Source: Thiotrichaceae bacterium (GTDB lineage: Bacteria; Pseudomonadota; Gammaproteobacteria; SZUA-140). From it: a DNA stretch of 64,000 nt. Every line of letters starts with the position of its first letter. Positions within the stretch are counted from its first letter, which is position 1. Below the pieces are notes generated by a model. That model saw only the letters and a program-made list of their open reading frames with translations, was not told where the DNA came from and did not search any database. Of the stretch, positions 21,084 to 30,926 are shown one piece after another. The stretch spans positions 45,839 to 109,838 of the forward strand of contig NVTY02000009.1 in the NCBI GenBank assembly GCA_002401765.2, written 5' to 3'. The position numbers were made by a program, and so were the translations under genes.

Positions 21084-22064
21084 ATGTTCGACAAACGATG
21101 TAACTATCGCATGCACATGCTAGCAATCCTTGCTATAGCCTTCTGTACTTCAATGTTTAACAGCAGCGCGGTTGTCTATGCTGCCACAGGCAACTTTTTT
21201 CTTGATTTCCAGCCTAATCCGGGCGATCGTATAGAAGAACCTGAATGGCTGAATTTTAGCTGTAATCGTGGTGGTGGTGGTGGTAGCTTCGAGGACTGTG
21301 ATGAAAACGACGAGCTCCGAGATGACAATGGGCGTGACCCAACCGCATTTCTGATGGAGCAGCTACGTGGCGATGTCCGTGGTGAGGCATATTACCATGT
21401 CATTATCGGCTTGCCTGGCGATGATTTCGTACAGGAAAGCTATATCAAAATCAACCCTAGCTTTGGAGGCCGCGACGGCGACGACGACGATATTGGACCA
21501 GTGTCCGACAGCCTTGGAGAGAGCAGAGATATTACCGACGGGAGGAATAATGCCTACGACCCGCGCGGCCCAGCAGTTTTTTCCGGCAGCGGCACCGCCA
21601 ACCCTAAAAGCACACTGTTCCGACAAATACTAACCGACGCCTCTGGCGGCATGAGACAAGATTTCATCAAGGCAGAATTCAACCAGAAACATCTACTGAA
21701 CTTTACACTCGATGCGGAGTTGGTGGATATTGATTTCAGGCTGGATATGACCAACAGCACATTTGATGACCCCAACACTGCGGGTAACATGGTAAACACC
21801 CTTCTTATCACTGACCCCCAATTCATTGGTATCCCTGACTTAGAAAGCGACTTTCCATCAACAGCAGTACCTGCTTCGAATCAATTTGATAGCACCATTG
21901 ATGGTGACCTGGTTGATGTTACTGGCGGTAAATACCGCTATGTGAGCCACGGCATCTACGAAGGTGACGGTGCGGGGTTTGATATTTTCGCAGCTGACTG
22001 GGACGATTTCTTTGATCCTGCTCAAAATGTGGGTTACTTGTACGGTGGCAGCGACGACGACTAA
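21084..22064 (+). CDS. Secreted protein, paralog 2 of the local family
   Basis: Signal peptide; YYHVIIGLPGDDFVQESYI, GSGTANPKSTLFRQILTD, LDMTNSTFDD, GGKYRYVSHGIYEGD, DPAQNV. Confidence 0.8.
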   Translation: MFDKRCNYRMHMLAILAIAFCTSMFNSSAVVYAATGNFFLDFQPNPGDRIEEPEWLNFSCNRGGGGGSFEDCDENDELRDDNGRDPTAFLMEQLRGDVRGEAYYHVIIGLPGDDFVQESYIKINPSFGGRDGDDDDIGPVSDSLGESRDITDGRNNAYDPRGPAVFSGSGTANPKSTLFRQILTDASGGMRQDFIKAEFNQKHLLNFTLDAELVDIDFRLDMTNSTFDDPNTAGNMVNTLLITDPQFIGIPDLESDFPSTAVPASNQFDSTIDGDLVDVTGGKYRYVSHGIYEGDGAGFDIFAADWDDFFDPAQNVGYLYGGSDDD

Positions 22065-22111
22065 AAAGGCGACCGTTAGTCGCTAAGTGTCTATCGAGAC
22101 AGCCATCATAA

Positions 22112-22210
22112 GGCTTGCGCCGTGGCAGTTATCTGCGCGGCTTCCACTACGCCTTTATCGAGATGTTTGCGCCGCATCTGGATCGCAAGGCGGTTGATGC
22201 GGCGATGTAG
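22112..22210 (+). pseudogene. Truncated cysB 3' fragment (direct repeat copy 2)
   Basis: Encodes GLRRGSYLRGFHYAFIEMFAPHLDRKAVDAAM* versus GIRRGSYLRGFHYAFIEMFAPHLDRKAVDAAM* of intact cysB; 7 mismatches in 99 bp. Confidence 0.9.
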
Positions 22211-22259
22211 CGAAATTCTCATAATAGCGTTCACCGCAGCGCTGCCCGCTTATAATTAG

Positions 22260-24170
22260 TCACTTCAGGTCATTAATCAGCTTTTCGAGTCGGGGTATCC
22301 CAACGTAGTCGTGTTGCATCGCTTGCAGCCGTAGCAGGGTTTCACGGGCATGTTGTTCATGGCCGTTGAGTGCGTAGGCCCCGCCGAGCAAATAGACTAG
22401 GTGAACGTCTTTTGAAAGCTGTTTTTCAGCCGCCTCAAGATAAGGTAACGCAGCATCGAATCTACGAGAGAGCAGCATGATCTGCCCGGCCCACTTGTTA
22501 CCGAGCCCACTGCTTTTTAAACTGAGCGACTGTTTAATAAGTACCAATGCACGCTCGAAATGTTGCTGTTTCATTTGGCCTCTGGCCGCAAGAAGGTAGC
22601 GGCTGGCATCGTAGGGGGCGGCCTTGATCAGTGCCTGGTATTCACGAAATGCCAGTTCGTGCTCTCCCCGTGTTTTGTAATATTTAGCCATTTCAAGGTG
22701 TGCCTGAAAAAAACTAAATTCCTTTTTTTCTAGCCGGTAGGCAACTTCCTCGGCATAAGTGGCGGGCTGGAAATTAGCAAAACCGCTTCCTGGTGCTGAT
22801 GGCGCGGTGAATGGCCAGTGGTCCATTAATTTCACGGTGCGCAACATGCCGATCGCGCGGTCGAGATCGGTCACCGGCCAGCTTGCCGCATAGTCGGTTG
22901 CCGGTTTTATCCGCTCTGTTGGCCACTCTTTAACGATAAAGCCATGCTGTTGCATGCTGTCGAAGAACGCATTCGCAATTAATGCATAACCTTCGACAGT
23001 GGGGTGAAGATGCTCCAACATTAAATCAGCACCCATCAGGCCGTTCGGCGATGCCTTTTCAAAATAGGACTGCATCGGCACCACTGGTACCTTAAACGCT
23101 GCGGCGGTCTTTCGAATGGTTTGATTAAATGCTTCAGGGGCGCGGAAGCGCAGCGCATCCAGGTCTTTGGCGCGGTAATAGGCCTCACGTGCAAGCGCGT
23201 ATTGACCTTCCGCCTCCAGCAGGCGTGCTTGCTGAAAAACAGTATCGGCAGATGGGAAGTCGTCCGTTGCGACCGAAACAAATGGCGCGTGATCGCGTGC
23301 GTTACTGACGAGCTCACTCATCATAACGGGGATGCCCGCGGTCTGCGCACGCTCGAGAATCTCGTTTAGGTTCTGCTGATAGTGCTGTTTGGCGCGGTGA
23401 TACGTTGCACTGTCGTAGGGTATTTGATCGCCAATCATCTTGCCCATCAGGGTGGTATGCTCGTTGTGCTGCGCTGTTTTCGACTCCAGTGTGGCGACAC
23501 GGTGCTGGAGAGCGTTGGTGATATCGCGAAGCCACTGCACCGTCTTAAGGCGTAGCAGCGCCAGATAACCCTTGATGATCCAGCGTACCTGCCCCAGTGA
23601 TTCGGTTGAAGCGGCACCCAGCGCACCATAGAATTCATTGTGCCCGGCGTAGATCAGAATGGCATCGGGCTCCTGTTCAAGCACCTCATCGATAAAATCA
23701 AGCAGGCTGTGTGTGTTTAATGCAGCGATGCCAGTGTTGATTACTTCAATCTGTTTTTCGGGGAAGGTATCGGTGAGACGTTGGTTGAGCAGACGTGAAG
23801 ATAAGACATTGTTAGGGTAGGGCCAGCCGGCAACCGTCGAGCCGCCCAGCATGAAGATGCGATAACCGTTGGCAGGTTTTGTTTTCAGAAAATGGGTGTT
23901 GACAGGGCGCGGTAGTTGTTCAACTTTCGTAAAGTAGCGTTTGGCAACATCGCGGTTAACCACCCGATATTCCGCATCTGCGAAATTGCTCGGTGCCGGG
24001 ATAAACAGCTTTAGGTTATCGCCATATTCAAAAAACCGCAGGCCACCTTCCAGCGCGGCAAAGAAAAGCAGTGGAACGGCCAGCACCACTATGCGGAAGA
24101 GACGCTCTTTTTTTTTGCTGGGCGTTATTTTTATCACCGTTGCTGCTAAAGTGGTTATGGTTTCATGCAT
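22260..24170 (-). CDS. SGNH/GDSL-hydrolase-like protein with N-terminal TM and C-terminal TPRs, copy 1
   Basis: MLGGSTVAGWPYPNN, YAGHNEFYGALGAAS, LEHLHPTVEGY; TPR-like C-terminus. Confidence 0.85.
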   Translation of the reverse strand: MHETITTLAATVIKITPSKKKERLFRIVVLAVPLLFFAALEGGLRFFEYGDNLKLFIPAPSNFADAEYRVVNRDVAKRYFTKVEQLPRPVNTHFLKTKPANGYRIFMLGGSTVAGWPYPNNVLSSRLLNQRLTDTFPEKQIEVINTGIAALNTHSLLDFIDEVLEQEPDAILIYAGHNEFYGALGAASTESLGQVRWIIKGYLALLRLKTVQWLRDITNALQHRVATLESKTAQHNEHTTLMGKMIGDQIPYDSATYHRAKQHYQQNLNEILERAQTAGIPVMMSELVSNARDHAPFVSVATDDFPSADTVFQQARLLEAEGQYALAREAYYRAKDLDALRFRAPEAFNQTIRKTAAAFKVPVVPMQSYFEKASPNGLMGADLMLEHLHPTVEGYALIANAFFDSMQQHGFIVKEWPTERIKPATDYAASWPVTDLDRAIGMLRTVKLMDHWPFTAPSAPGSGFANFQPATYAEEVAYRLEKKEFSFFQAHLEMAKYYKTRGEHELAFREYQALIKAAPYDASRYLLAARGQMKQQHFERALVLIKQSLSLKSSGLGNKWAGQIMLLSRRFDAALPYLEAAEKQLSKDVHLVYLLGGAYALNGHEQHARETLLRLQAMQHDYVGIPRLEKLINDLK

Positions 24171-24204
24171 ATGCTATGCAAGATTATTGTCGTGGATGTT
24201 AGGT

Positions 24205-25118
24205 TTACCAGCCCCAGCCGCCAGAACCACTTGATCCGCCAGTGGTATTGCCGCCCTCGCAGTAATCAGCCCCACCGGATCCCCAGCCACCAGTAGAGGC
24301 ATCGCTGGCATTAAGGTTCTGAGTTGGATTGCAAAATGAGGCCCAGTTGATGCCGCTAAGATTGAAATCACTGCCGTCGATATAGTCGTATGACCCCGAG
24401 CTATAAATAAAACGCCCGCCCGTGATGCCGGACGTCTGCACATCCGTTGAAAAATCGAAATCATCAGGGCGGAACTCTGTATCAAGTGATGGATCGATGA
24501 ATTCATTGGTAATGGTAATATTCGCGGCGGTCACGCTATCCTGATAACTAATTCCGCTCATATCCGCAATGAAGGTATTCAAAAGCTGACCATCATTTAT
24601 GATGGAAGTGATCACTGGTTTTGCCTGCAATGTATCCTTGAGAAACTCATTGATGCTTTCACTATCCCTGACCCGCTGCCGTATGATCACCCTTGTCGGA
24701 TTAGCAGCGCCTGTGCCACGGCCAAATGGGTCATCCATGCTGGTATCACAACAGCCACTGCTTAGAATATAGACATCCTGGGCGAAATCATCATCGGGTG
24801 AGCCGATGAGTTGATGAACATAGCCACCTGATACACTTTCCTGCAGGAATACGGTTCGATCGTCACCATTACTCATATTCCCGCCCCAGCCCCCGCCACC
24901 GCTTCCCCAGCCAAAGCCACCGCCACCGCTACTGCTGGTGTCCGGCAAAAAGTCTAGTGTAAAATTAGGCTCTGATGTATCCTCTCCCCCCCGCTCCAGC
25001 CCCCACCACCACCGCCAAAACTAAAGGCAGCGCCCGCTGCAAAAGTGAGCATAGAAGCACTACATGTCCCCATCAAAAAGTGGATGTTTGCTTTATATTT
25101 TTTTTTGAGATTCAGCAT
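24205..25118 (-). CDS. Secreted protein, paralog 3, reading frame interrupted at a G7 tract
   Basis: Frame 1 from ATG at 25118: MLNLKKKYKANIHFLMGTCSASMLTFAAGAAFSFGGGGGGWSGG; after C7 (+ strand 24986-24992) the frame shifts and DTSEPNFTLDFLPD... continues to 24205. ORF track lists only the downstream part (24205-24948). Confidence 0.75.
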
Positions 25119-25521
25119 TACTCTATTTTCACCGTGCTACTGAGCCTAAGCTGGCTGTAATCCATCGGATGGATTCAATAAACTTGACATTGTTCATTAT
25201 GCATATCAATAAGGTATTATATGATCTCATAAAGCACTGATATTTACCATTTTTTATCCATTGGCTTACTAGAGATTCCCCCCTATTTTATTCTTATCTT
25301 ATTGATTTTTATTGTATTTTGTATAAAAAATAAAATTTTAGAAAACGGGGTCTTTGCCGCTGCCTCACTACGGTGGTTTGTGGTTAAGTGCGCCTTTTAT
25401 TTTCTTTAAAGGCTAGCGATACGGTTGGAGAGGCACAAGCCTGTAAAATCGCTTAAATTGCCCTCAAAACTGCCGACAGTTAAACACAGAAACAAAATTA
25501 GCCAAATATGCGCCTAATAAA

Positions 25522-27765
25522 ATGGGTTCAACTTTAATGAGAACGTTAAACGATAAATCTGCACTCAAAAATGGCCTGTTGCAGATAGGGCATATTAGCC
25601 ACTTTTCATTGCTGTTAATCGTCTTTGCAGCTATTATGCCGCCCGTTCAGGCGCAAACATGGCAGTTCACCGACATCACAACGTTGGCAGGTTTCAACTA
25701 TCAACATGGGATAACTTCCCTTCCCGGCCGAAACCTTGACAACGAGCGGTTCATCATTGGCAGCGGAGTCGCCGCAGGTGATTACGATAACGATGGCTGG
25801 GTTGACCTCTATGTGGTTCGTGGCGATATCGGTGCGAACCTGCTGTTTCGCAATCGAGGTGATGGCACCTTTGAAGAAAAAGGTACTGCTGCTGGTGTTG
25901 ATCTAAGTGGAATAATAAGTGCCGGGCCACTCTTTGCTGATTTTGATGGCGATGGTTATCTGGATCTATTTGTCGGCGGCGTCGGTGGATTAGGCATATC
26001 GACTCCGAACCTGTTCCGTAATCGAGGTGACGGCACCTTTGAAGATATCACGCCAGCACTCGGTCTGGGGTTACTGAATAACAGCTTTAGCGCCACCGCT
26101 GGTGACTATGACCGGGATGGTGACCTTGACCTCTATGTCTCTCACTGGATACAAGGGGGGAACGCCAGTGTAGGCTCACTTTTTCAAAACGATGGCAGCG
26201 CCAGCTTTTTAGACGTTAGCATTGCCTCCGGCCTGCTCAACCAAACCGATTCCGATTTTACCGCGAACTTTGCCGACATTAATAATGATAACTGGCCCGA
26301 TATCCTGCTGGCCGCCGATTTCGGTGATAGCCGGATATTTATCAATAACCAGGACGGCACCTTTAGCAATACCACCGACCCCGCCGTCATCACCGATGAA
26401 AATGGCATGGGTGCTGCAATTGGTGATTATGATAACGACGGTGACCTTGACTGGTTTGTTAGCAGCATCTGGGATCCAAACGGTGTCGCTGAAGCCAACT
26501 GGGGCGTCTCCGGCAACCGCCTCTACCGCAACCGGGGTGATGGTACTTTCGAAGATGCCACCGATGCCGCAGGCGTCAGGCAAGGTTATTGGGGGTGGGG
26601 AAGTTGTTTCATGGACTTCAATAACGATGGCCACCTCGATATCTTTCATGTCAACGGATTTAAGTTGTCCGCGGGGGACTTGAGACCCCAGGAATTCTTC
26701 TCTGATCCTTCGCGCATGTTTATTGCTAATGGCGATGCAACCTTTACAGAGCAGTCTGTGGCGCTTGGCGTGGCGGATGGTCACCAGGGTCGCGGGATCG
26801 TCTGTTTCGATTATGACCAGGATGGTGACATCGATATCTTTGTTGCCAACAACCAGGAGTCCCCAATCCTCTACCGTAACGACGGTGGCAACGATCTGCA
26901 CTATCTTGATGTCAAACTCAACGGCACAGCTCCCAATACCGAGGCCATCGGTGCAAAAATTTATGCGACTATCGGCGGTGTGACGCAAATGCGGGAATTA
27001 CGCGCTGGAAGCAATTACGCTTCTCAAAATCCTGTTGTGGCACACTTTGGCGTTGGTAGCGCCACACTGGTAGATGAACTACGCGTTGTCTGGCCCAGTG
27101 GTGAGATTACGACGCTAACCAATCTTTCTGTTGACCAGCGAGTGACCCTGCCGGTTTCTGTGCCGGTATTAAGCTGGCCGTTGGGAGAGACCAATGGCGT
27201 ATCACCGGATAGCGCTAGTAGTGGCGAGACCTTTGCCTTTAAGGTGATCTACACAAGCAGCAACCACAATCCACCCACATTAACAGAGCTGTGGATTGAG
27301 CTGAATGATGATGGCAGCTACGCCGAGAATATGGCCGCAGCGCTTAAATCTGCCATAATTCCGGTACAGAATATGGGGCTGGCTACAGAAGCGCTGGTGA
27401 TGATGACTATGCTGATGCTTGGCGGCATCTCATTCACTCGGCCCGGCCATTCAGGCAGAGCGCGCCATCGCGAAACCGTGGTGTTCATTGTATTAGTCGG
27501 TTTAGCGAGCCTAGTATCTGGTTGCCTACACGCCACGCCTGGTGGTGGCGCGCCCTCGCTAAGTGAGCGTTTCGTGATGACAGAAGAGGACCCGAGTGAT
27601 CTGAACTATAGCGATGGTAAAAGCTACATCAGCTCCATGGTGCTTAACTATGCCGGGGATGGAACCATCAACTACACTTTCCGTTTCTGTGATCAGCCGC
27701 ATTGCACTGGATCAGCGAATGCCATCGGTGACCCCGCCCTGCAAAATCTATTGACCATTAATTAG
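25522..27765 (+). CDS. FG-GAP/VCBS repeat protein with ASPIC/UnbV-type C-terminal domain
   Basis: Signal peptide; repeated DYDNDGWVDLYV / DFDGDGYLDLFV Ca-binding motifs; RELRAGSNYASQNPVVAHFGVGSATLVDELRVVWPSG ASPIC/UnbV motif. Confidence 0.88.
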   Translation: MGSTLMRTLNDKSALKNGLLQIGHISHFSLLLIVFAAIMPPVQAQTWQFTDITTLAGFNYQHGITSLPGRNLDNERFIIGSGVAAGDYDNDGWVDLYVVRGDIGANLLFRNRGDGTFEEKGTAAGVDLSGIISAGPLFADFDGDGYLDLFVGGVGGLGISTPNLFRNRGDGTFEDITPALGLGLLNNSFSATAGDYDRDGDLDLYVSHWIQGGNASVGSLFQNDGSASFLDVSIASGLLNQTDSDFTANFADINNDNWPDILLAADFGDSRIFINNQDGTFSNTTDPAVITDENGMGAAIGDYDNDGDLDWFVSSIWDPNGVAEANWGVSGNRLYRNRGDGTFEDATDAAGVRQGYWGWGSCFMDFNNDGHLDIFHVNGFKLSAGDLRPQEFFSDPSRMFIANGDATFTEQSVALGVADGHQGRGIVCFDYDQDGDIDIFVANNQESPILYRNDGGNDLHYLDVKLNGTAPNTEAIGAKIYATIGGVTQMRELRAGSNYASQNPVVAHFGVGSATLVDELRVVWPSGEITTLTNLSVDQRVTLPVSVPVLSWPLGETNGVSPDSASSGETFAFKVIYTSSNHNPPTLTELWIELNDDGSYAENMAAALKSAIIPVQNMGLATEALVMMTMLMLGGISFTRPGHSGRARHRETVVFIVLVGLASLVSGCLHATPGGGAPSLSERFVMTEEDPSDLNYSDGKSYISSMVLNYAGDGTINYTFRFCDQPHCTGSANAIGDPALQNLLTIN

Positions 27766-27903
27766 GCAATATTAAAAGCCTTCTTGATGTGGGCGAACTG
27801 CGTCAGCTCAGCGACCACCTTTGTATGGCAATCACAGTTGGCTGAATTCATTCTGAGTGCAGCCATTCATCGTTACCCTGCCTCTATAAACCCTAGTAAA
27901 TAA

Positions 27904-29070
27904 ATGGATAATAACTCAATCACGGGTATGAAACAGGGCTATATATGGCGCCATCATTTTAAATGTAATATAAATATATGTTTTAATCTTTTTGGTGTAA
28001 CTGCCGATAAATTGACTATGAAACCAATACGCCGACAGCTTCAGTCATTAGCTAGAATCAAGATCGCCGCACAAACTGCCACTGCGGTGATGCTAGTTCT
28101 ACTGCTCTCCTCGGGCACCTCGACGGGAGCTGATTTCACCCTTGACTGGCAAGATGATAATGGAGCCGAGCGTTTTAATAATGATGCTTCTGTCTCCTGT
28201 GGCATGTCATACATAGCAGATCGAAACTGTAGTGCTGGCGGATTTGGTAGTGACTTTGACATTGGGCATGATGATCAGAGTGCGTTTATGCAGGAACAGC
28301 TCTTTCATGAAGGGCAGATCTATTTCCATGTGCTCGTCGGTGATAATACGACTGACGAAATGGCCCTGGAGTACTTCATCAAGGCGAATAGTGGCAATGA
28401 TACCTGGGATGGTCGCAGTGGAAACATAGCGGTCTCTCACTCCCTTGGACAGCTTGGTAATGGTGAGCCTGCGACTCACCAGCCTTATAGCCCAGACTCC
28501 TCCCTGGTCGGTACCGGCTCGGCTAACCCCAACAGTATTATTATGCGTCAACTGATTACAGATAGTACCGATCCTACCTTCAGCATGGATTTCATCAAGG
28601 ACCGCTTTCTTTACAAGCCTAAGTTAATTCATACCAATGGCGGGGATGGTTTTATTGCCAGCACCATTATCGACATGAGTAATTCACTCTATACAGACCT
28701 CTCGCCGATCGATGAAACGGCGGACTTTGATAATTCTTTCGTACTAACCGACCCCTTAAAAAATGGCACTGAGGGTGATTACAACGTCGATACCATGGGG
28801 GATATTCGTGAGTTCAGGGCGGGTGGCTACACCTACACACCAGGCTCGGGCACGGGTGGTAGCGGCGGCACTTACAGCTATATTGACCCGAGCGAAGATG
28901 CCAATCCCGCCTATGATCCGATGAACCAGGACTGGGTCTCTTTCTGTAATACCACCCAGAATGTTGACTGGAGTGGTTCCGGGGCCTGTACCAATGGCGA
29001 TGGCAGTGGTGGTGGCCATGGTGGTGGTCATGGTGGCGGTGGCGGCGGTGGCTGGGGCGGCTGGCACTAA
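27904..29070 (+). CDS. Secreted protein, paralog 4 of the local family; likely start MKPIRRQ at 28018
   Basis: YFHVLVGDNTTDEMALEYFIK, GTGSANPNSIIMRQLITD, IIDMSNSLYTD, GGYTYTPG, WVSFCNTTQNV; Gly/His-rich C-terminus. Confidence 0.8.
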   Translation: MDNNSITGMKQGYIWRHHFKCNINICFNLFGVTADKLTMKPIRRQLQSLARIKIAAQTATAVMLVLLLSSGTSTGADFTLDWQDDNGAERFNNDASVSCGMSYIADRNCSAGGFGSDFDIGHDDQSAFMQEQLFHEGQIYFHVLVGDNTTDEMALEYFIKANSGNDTWDGRSGNIAVSHSLGQLGNGEPATHQPYSPDSSLVGTGSANPNSIIMRQLITDSTDPTFSMDFIKDRFLYKPKLIHTNGGDGFIASTIIDMSNSLYTDLSPIDETADFDNSFVLTDPLKNGTEGDYNVDTMGDIREFRAGGYTYTPGSGTGGSGGTYSYIDPSEDANPAYDPMNQDWVSFCNTTQNVDWSGSGACTNGDGSGGGHGGGHGGGGGGGWGGWH

Positions 29071-29128
29071 ACCTGCTCTAATCAAACCTTGCTGCGCTGC
29101 TTGTAAGTGAAGGGGACGATGCTATCGT

Positions 29129-30925
29129 TTATGATGGATGCTGATCACTTTTAAGCAAACGCATTCCTTCGATATAAAGTTCATCCATTGTTGTCTTCTG
29201 AAAGCAGCGGTAGGCATCCTCCGGTGTGCAGACGATTGGTTCGCCTCTCACATTAAACGATGTATTCACCACCAGTCCATAACCCGTCAATGCTTTGAAG
29301 CGCTGAATCAGGCGATGATAGCGTGGGCTTGTTTCGGCATGTACCGTTTGAATGCGTGCCGAGTGATCCACATGGGTCACCGCGGGAATATCTGACCTTG
29401 CGATATTCACCTGCGCCAGCCCGGTTATCGCACGTTCTTCCTCACTGGCTTGACGCCACCGAGACCGGCGTACTGGTGTGACATGAAGCATATAAGGGCT
29501 ATCACCGGTCAGTTCGAAATATTCTGCCACATCTTCACGCAGCACCGATGGCGCGAACGGTCGAAAGGACTCACGAAATTTAATCTTGAGATTCATCACC
29601 GCCTGAGTCTGCGCTGAACGCGGATCACCGAGGATGCTACGTGCGCCGAGCGCACGCGGGCCAAATTCCATCCTTCCCTGAAACCAGCCGATCACCTTGC
29701 CGTCTGCCAGGGCCTGTGCTGCTTGCTCAATCAACGTCTCTTCGTCGAGTGTCTGGTAGCAGGCGCCGAGGTCATCGAGCCGCTTCATAATCGCTGCATC
29801 GTCGAATGACGGGCCAAGGAGAGCCCCCTGCATACCATCTGTCTCATGAGCCACTGTGCGCGGCCTTTGATGATGCAGGTGATAGACGGCGAGTGCTGCG
29901 CCGAGGGCACCACCTGCGTCGCCTGCAGCGGGCTGAATCCAGATGTTTTCAAATACTTTTGATTGCAATAACCTGCCGTTGGCCACGCTGTTGAGTGCAA
30001 CTCCGCCTGCCATGCAGAGGTTTTCAATGCCGTATTCGTGACGCAGTGCACGGGCCAATTTTAATATCACCTCTTCGGTCACCACCTGGATCGAGCACGC
30101 CAGGTCCATATCCATCTGCGTGATTTCGGATTCAGGGGCGCGAGGGCCCCGCCCGAAGAGGCGCTCGAAGCGACGGTTGGTCATCGTCAAGCCGGTGCAG
30201 TAATTAAAATAGCGCATATCGAGACGAAACGAACCGTCGTCTCGGATGTCGATCAGGTGTTCGCGAATCAGGTCGGCATAAACGGGCTCGCCATAAGGGG
30301 CAAGCCCCATCAGTTTGTACTCGCCCGCGTTGACCTTGAACCCCGTGAAATAGGTAAAGGCCGAATAGAGCAGCCCCAGCGAATGCGGGAAATGGATCTC
30401 TTTAAGTGGGGTGATGGTGCGGCCATCACCAAGCATCACCGAGGTTGTGGACCACTCACCGACCCCATCCATCACCAGAATCAGCGCCTTCTCGAACGGC
30501 GAGGGATAAAACGCCGAGGCGGCGTGCGACAGATGGTGTTCCGAGAATAACAGTTTTTCTACTGCAAACTGCGGTGCCAGCGTTTGCAGTGCTTGGATCA
30601 GCTGGCGCTTCTGAAACAGCTTTTCTTTGAGCCATAGCGGCATTGCGGTGACGAAGGAGCGGAAACCCATTGGTGCGAAAGCGTGATAGGTCTCCAGCAG
30701 GCGTTCGAACTTCAGGAACGGCTTGTCGTAAAAGACGACATTATCGATCTCATCGAGTGTCAGTCCCGCCTCTGCAAGGCAGTACTGAATCGCCTGCTGC
30801 GGAAAACCTGCATAGTTTTTTTCGCGACAGAAGCGCTCCTCCTGCGCGGCGGCGACAATCCTGCCGTCGTTGGTTAGTGCGGCGGCGCTGTCGTGATAAT
30901 AGGCAGAAATGCCCAGTATCCACAT
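29129..30925 (-). CDS. Carbamoyltransferase (NodU/CmcH/SxtI-like)
   Basis: MWILGISAYYHDSAAALTNDGRIVAAAQEERFCREKN; SEHHLSHAASAFYPSPF; GRMEFGPRALGARSILGDPR; VNTSFNVRGEPIVCTPEDAYRCF. Start chosen at 30925 (ORF track runs to 30979). Confidence 0.9.
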   Translation of the reverse strand: MWILGISAYYHDSAAALTNDGRIVAAAQEERFCREKNYAGFPQQAIQYCLAEAGLTLDEIDNVVFYDKPFLKFERLLETYHAFAPMGFRSFVTAMPLWLKEKLFQKRQLIQALQTLAPQFAVEKLLFSEHHLSHAASAFYPSPFEKALILVMDGVGEWSTTSVMLGDGRTITPLKEIHFPHSLGLLYSAFTYFTGFKVNAGEYKLMGLAPYGEPVYADLIREHLIDIRDDGSFRLDMRYFNYCTGLTMTNRRFERLFGRGPRAPESEITQMDMDLACSIQVVTEEVILKLARALRHEYGIENLCMAGGVALNSVANGRLLQSKVFENIWIQPAAGDAGGALGAALAVYHLHHQRPRTVAHETDGMQGALLGPSFDDAAIMKRLDDLGACYQTLDEETLIEQAAQALADGKVIGWFQGRMEFGPRALGARSILGDPRSAQTQAVMNLKIKFRESFRPFAPSVLREDVAEYFELTGDSPYMLHVTPVRRSRWRQASEEERAITGLAQVNIARSDIPAVTHVDHSARIQTVHAETSPRYHRLIQRFKALTGYGLVVNTSFNVRGEPIVCTPEDAYRCFQKTTMDELYIEGMRLLKSDQHPS

Positions 30926-30926
30926 C

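Noticed and set aside
15104-22111. Classical integrative element between the cysB repeats
   Set aside because: The repeat structure fits, but no integrase, recombinase or mobilisation gene is visible, so only the duplication is claimed
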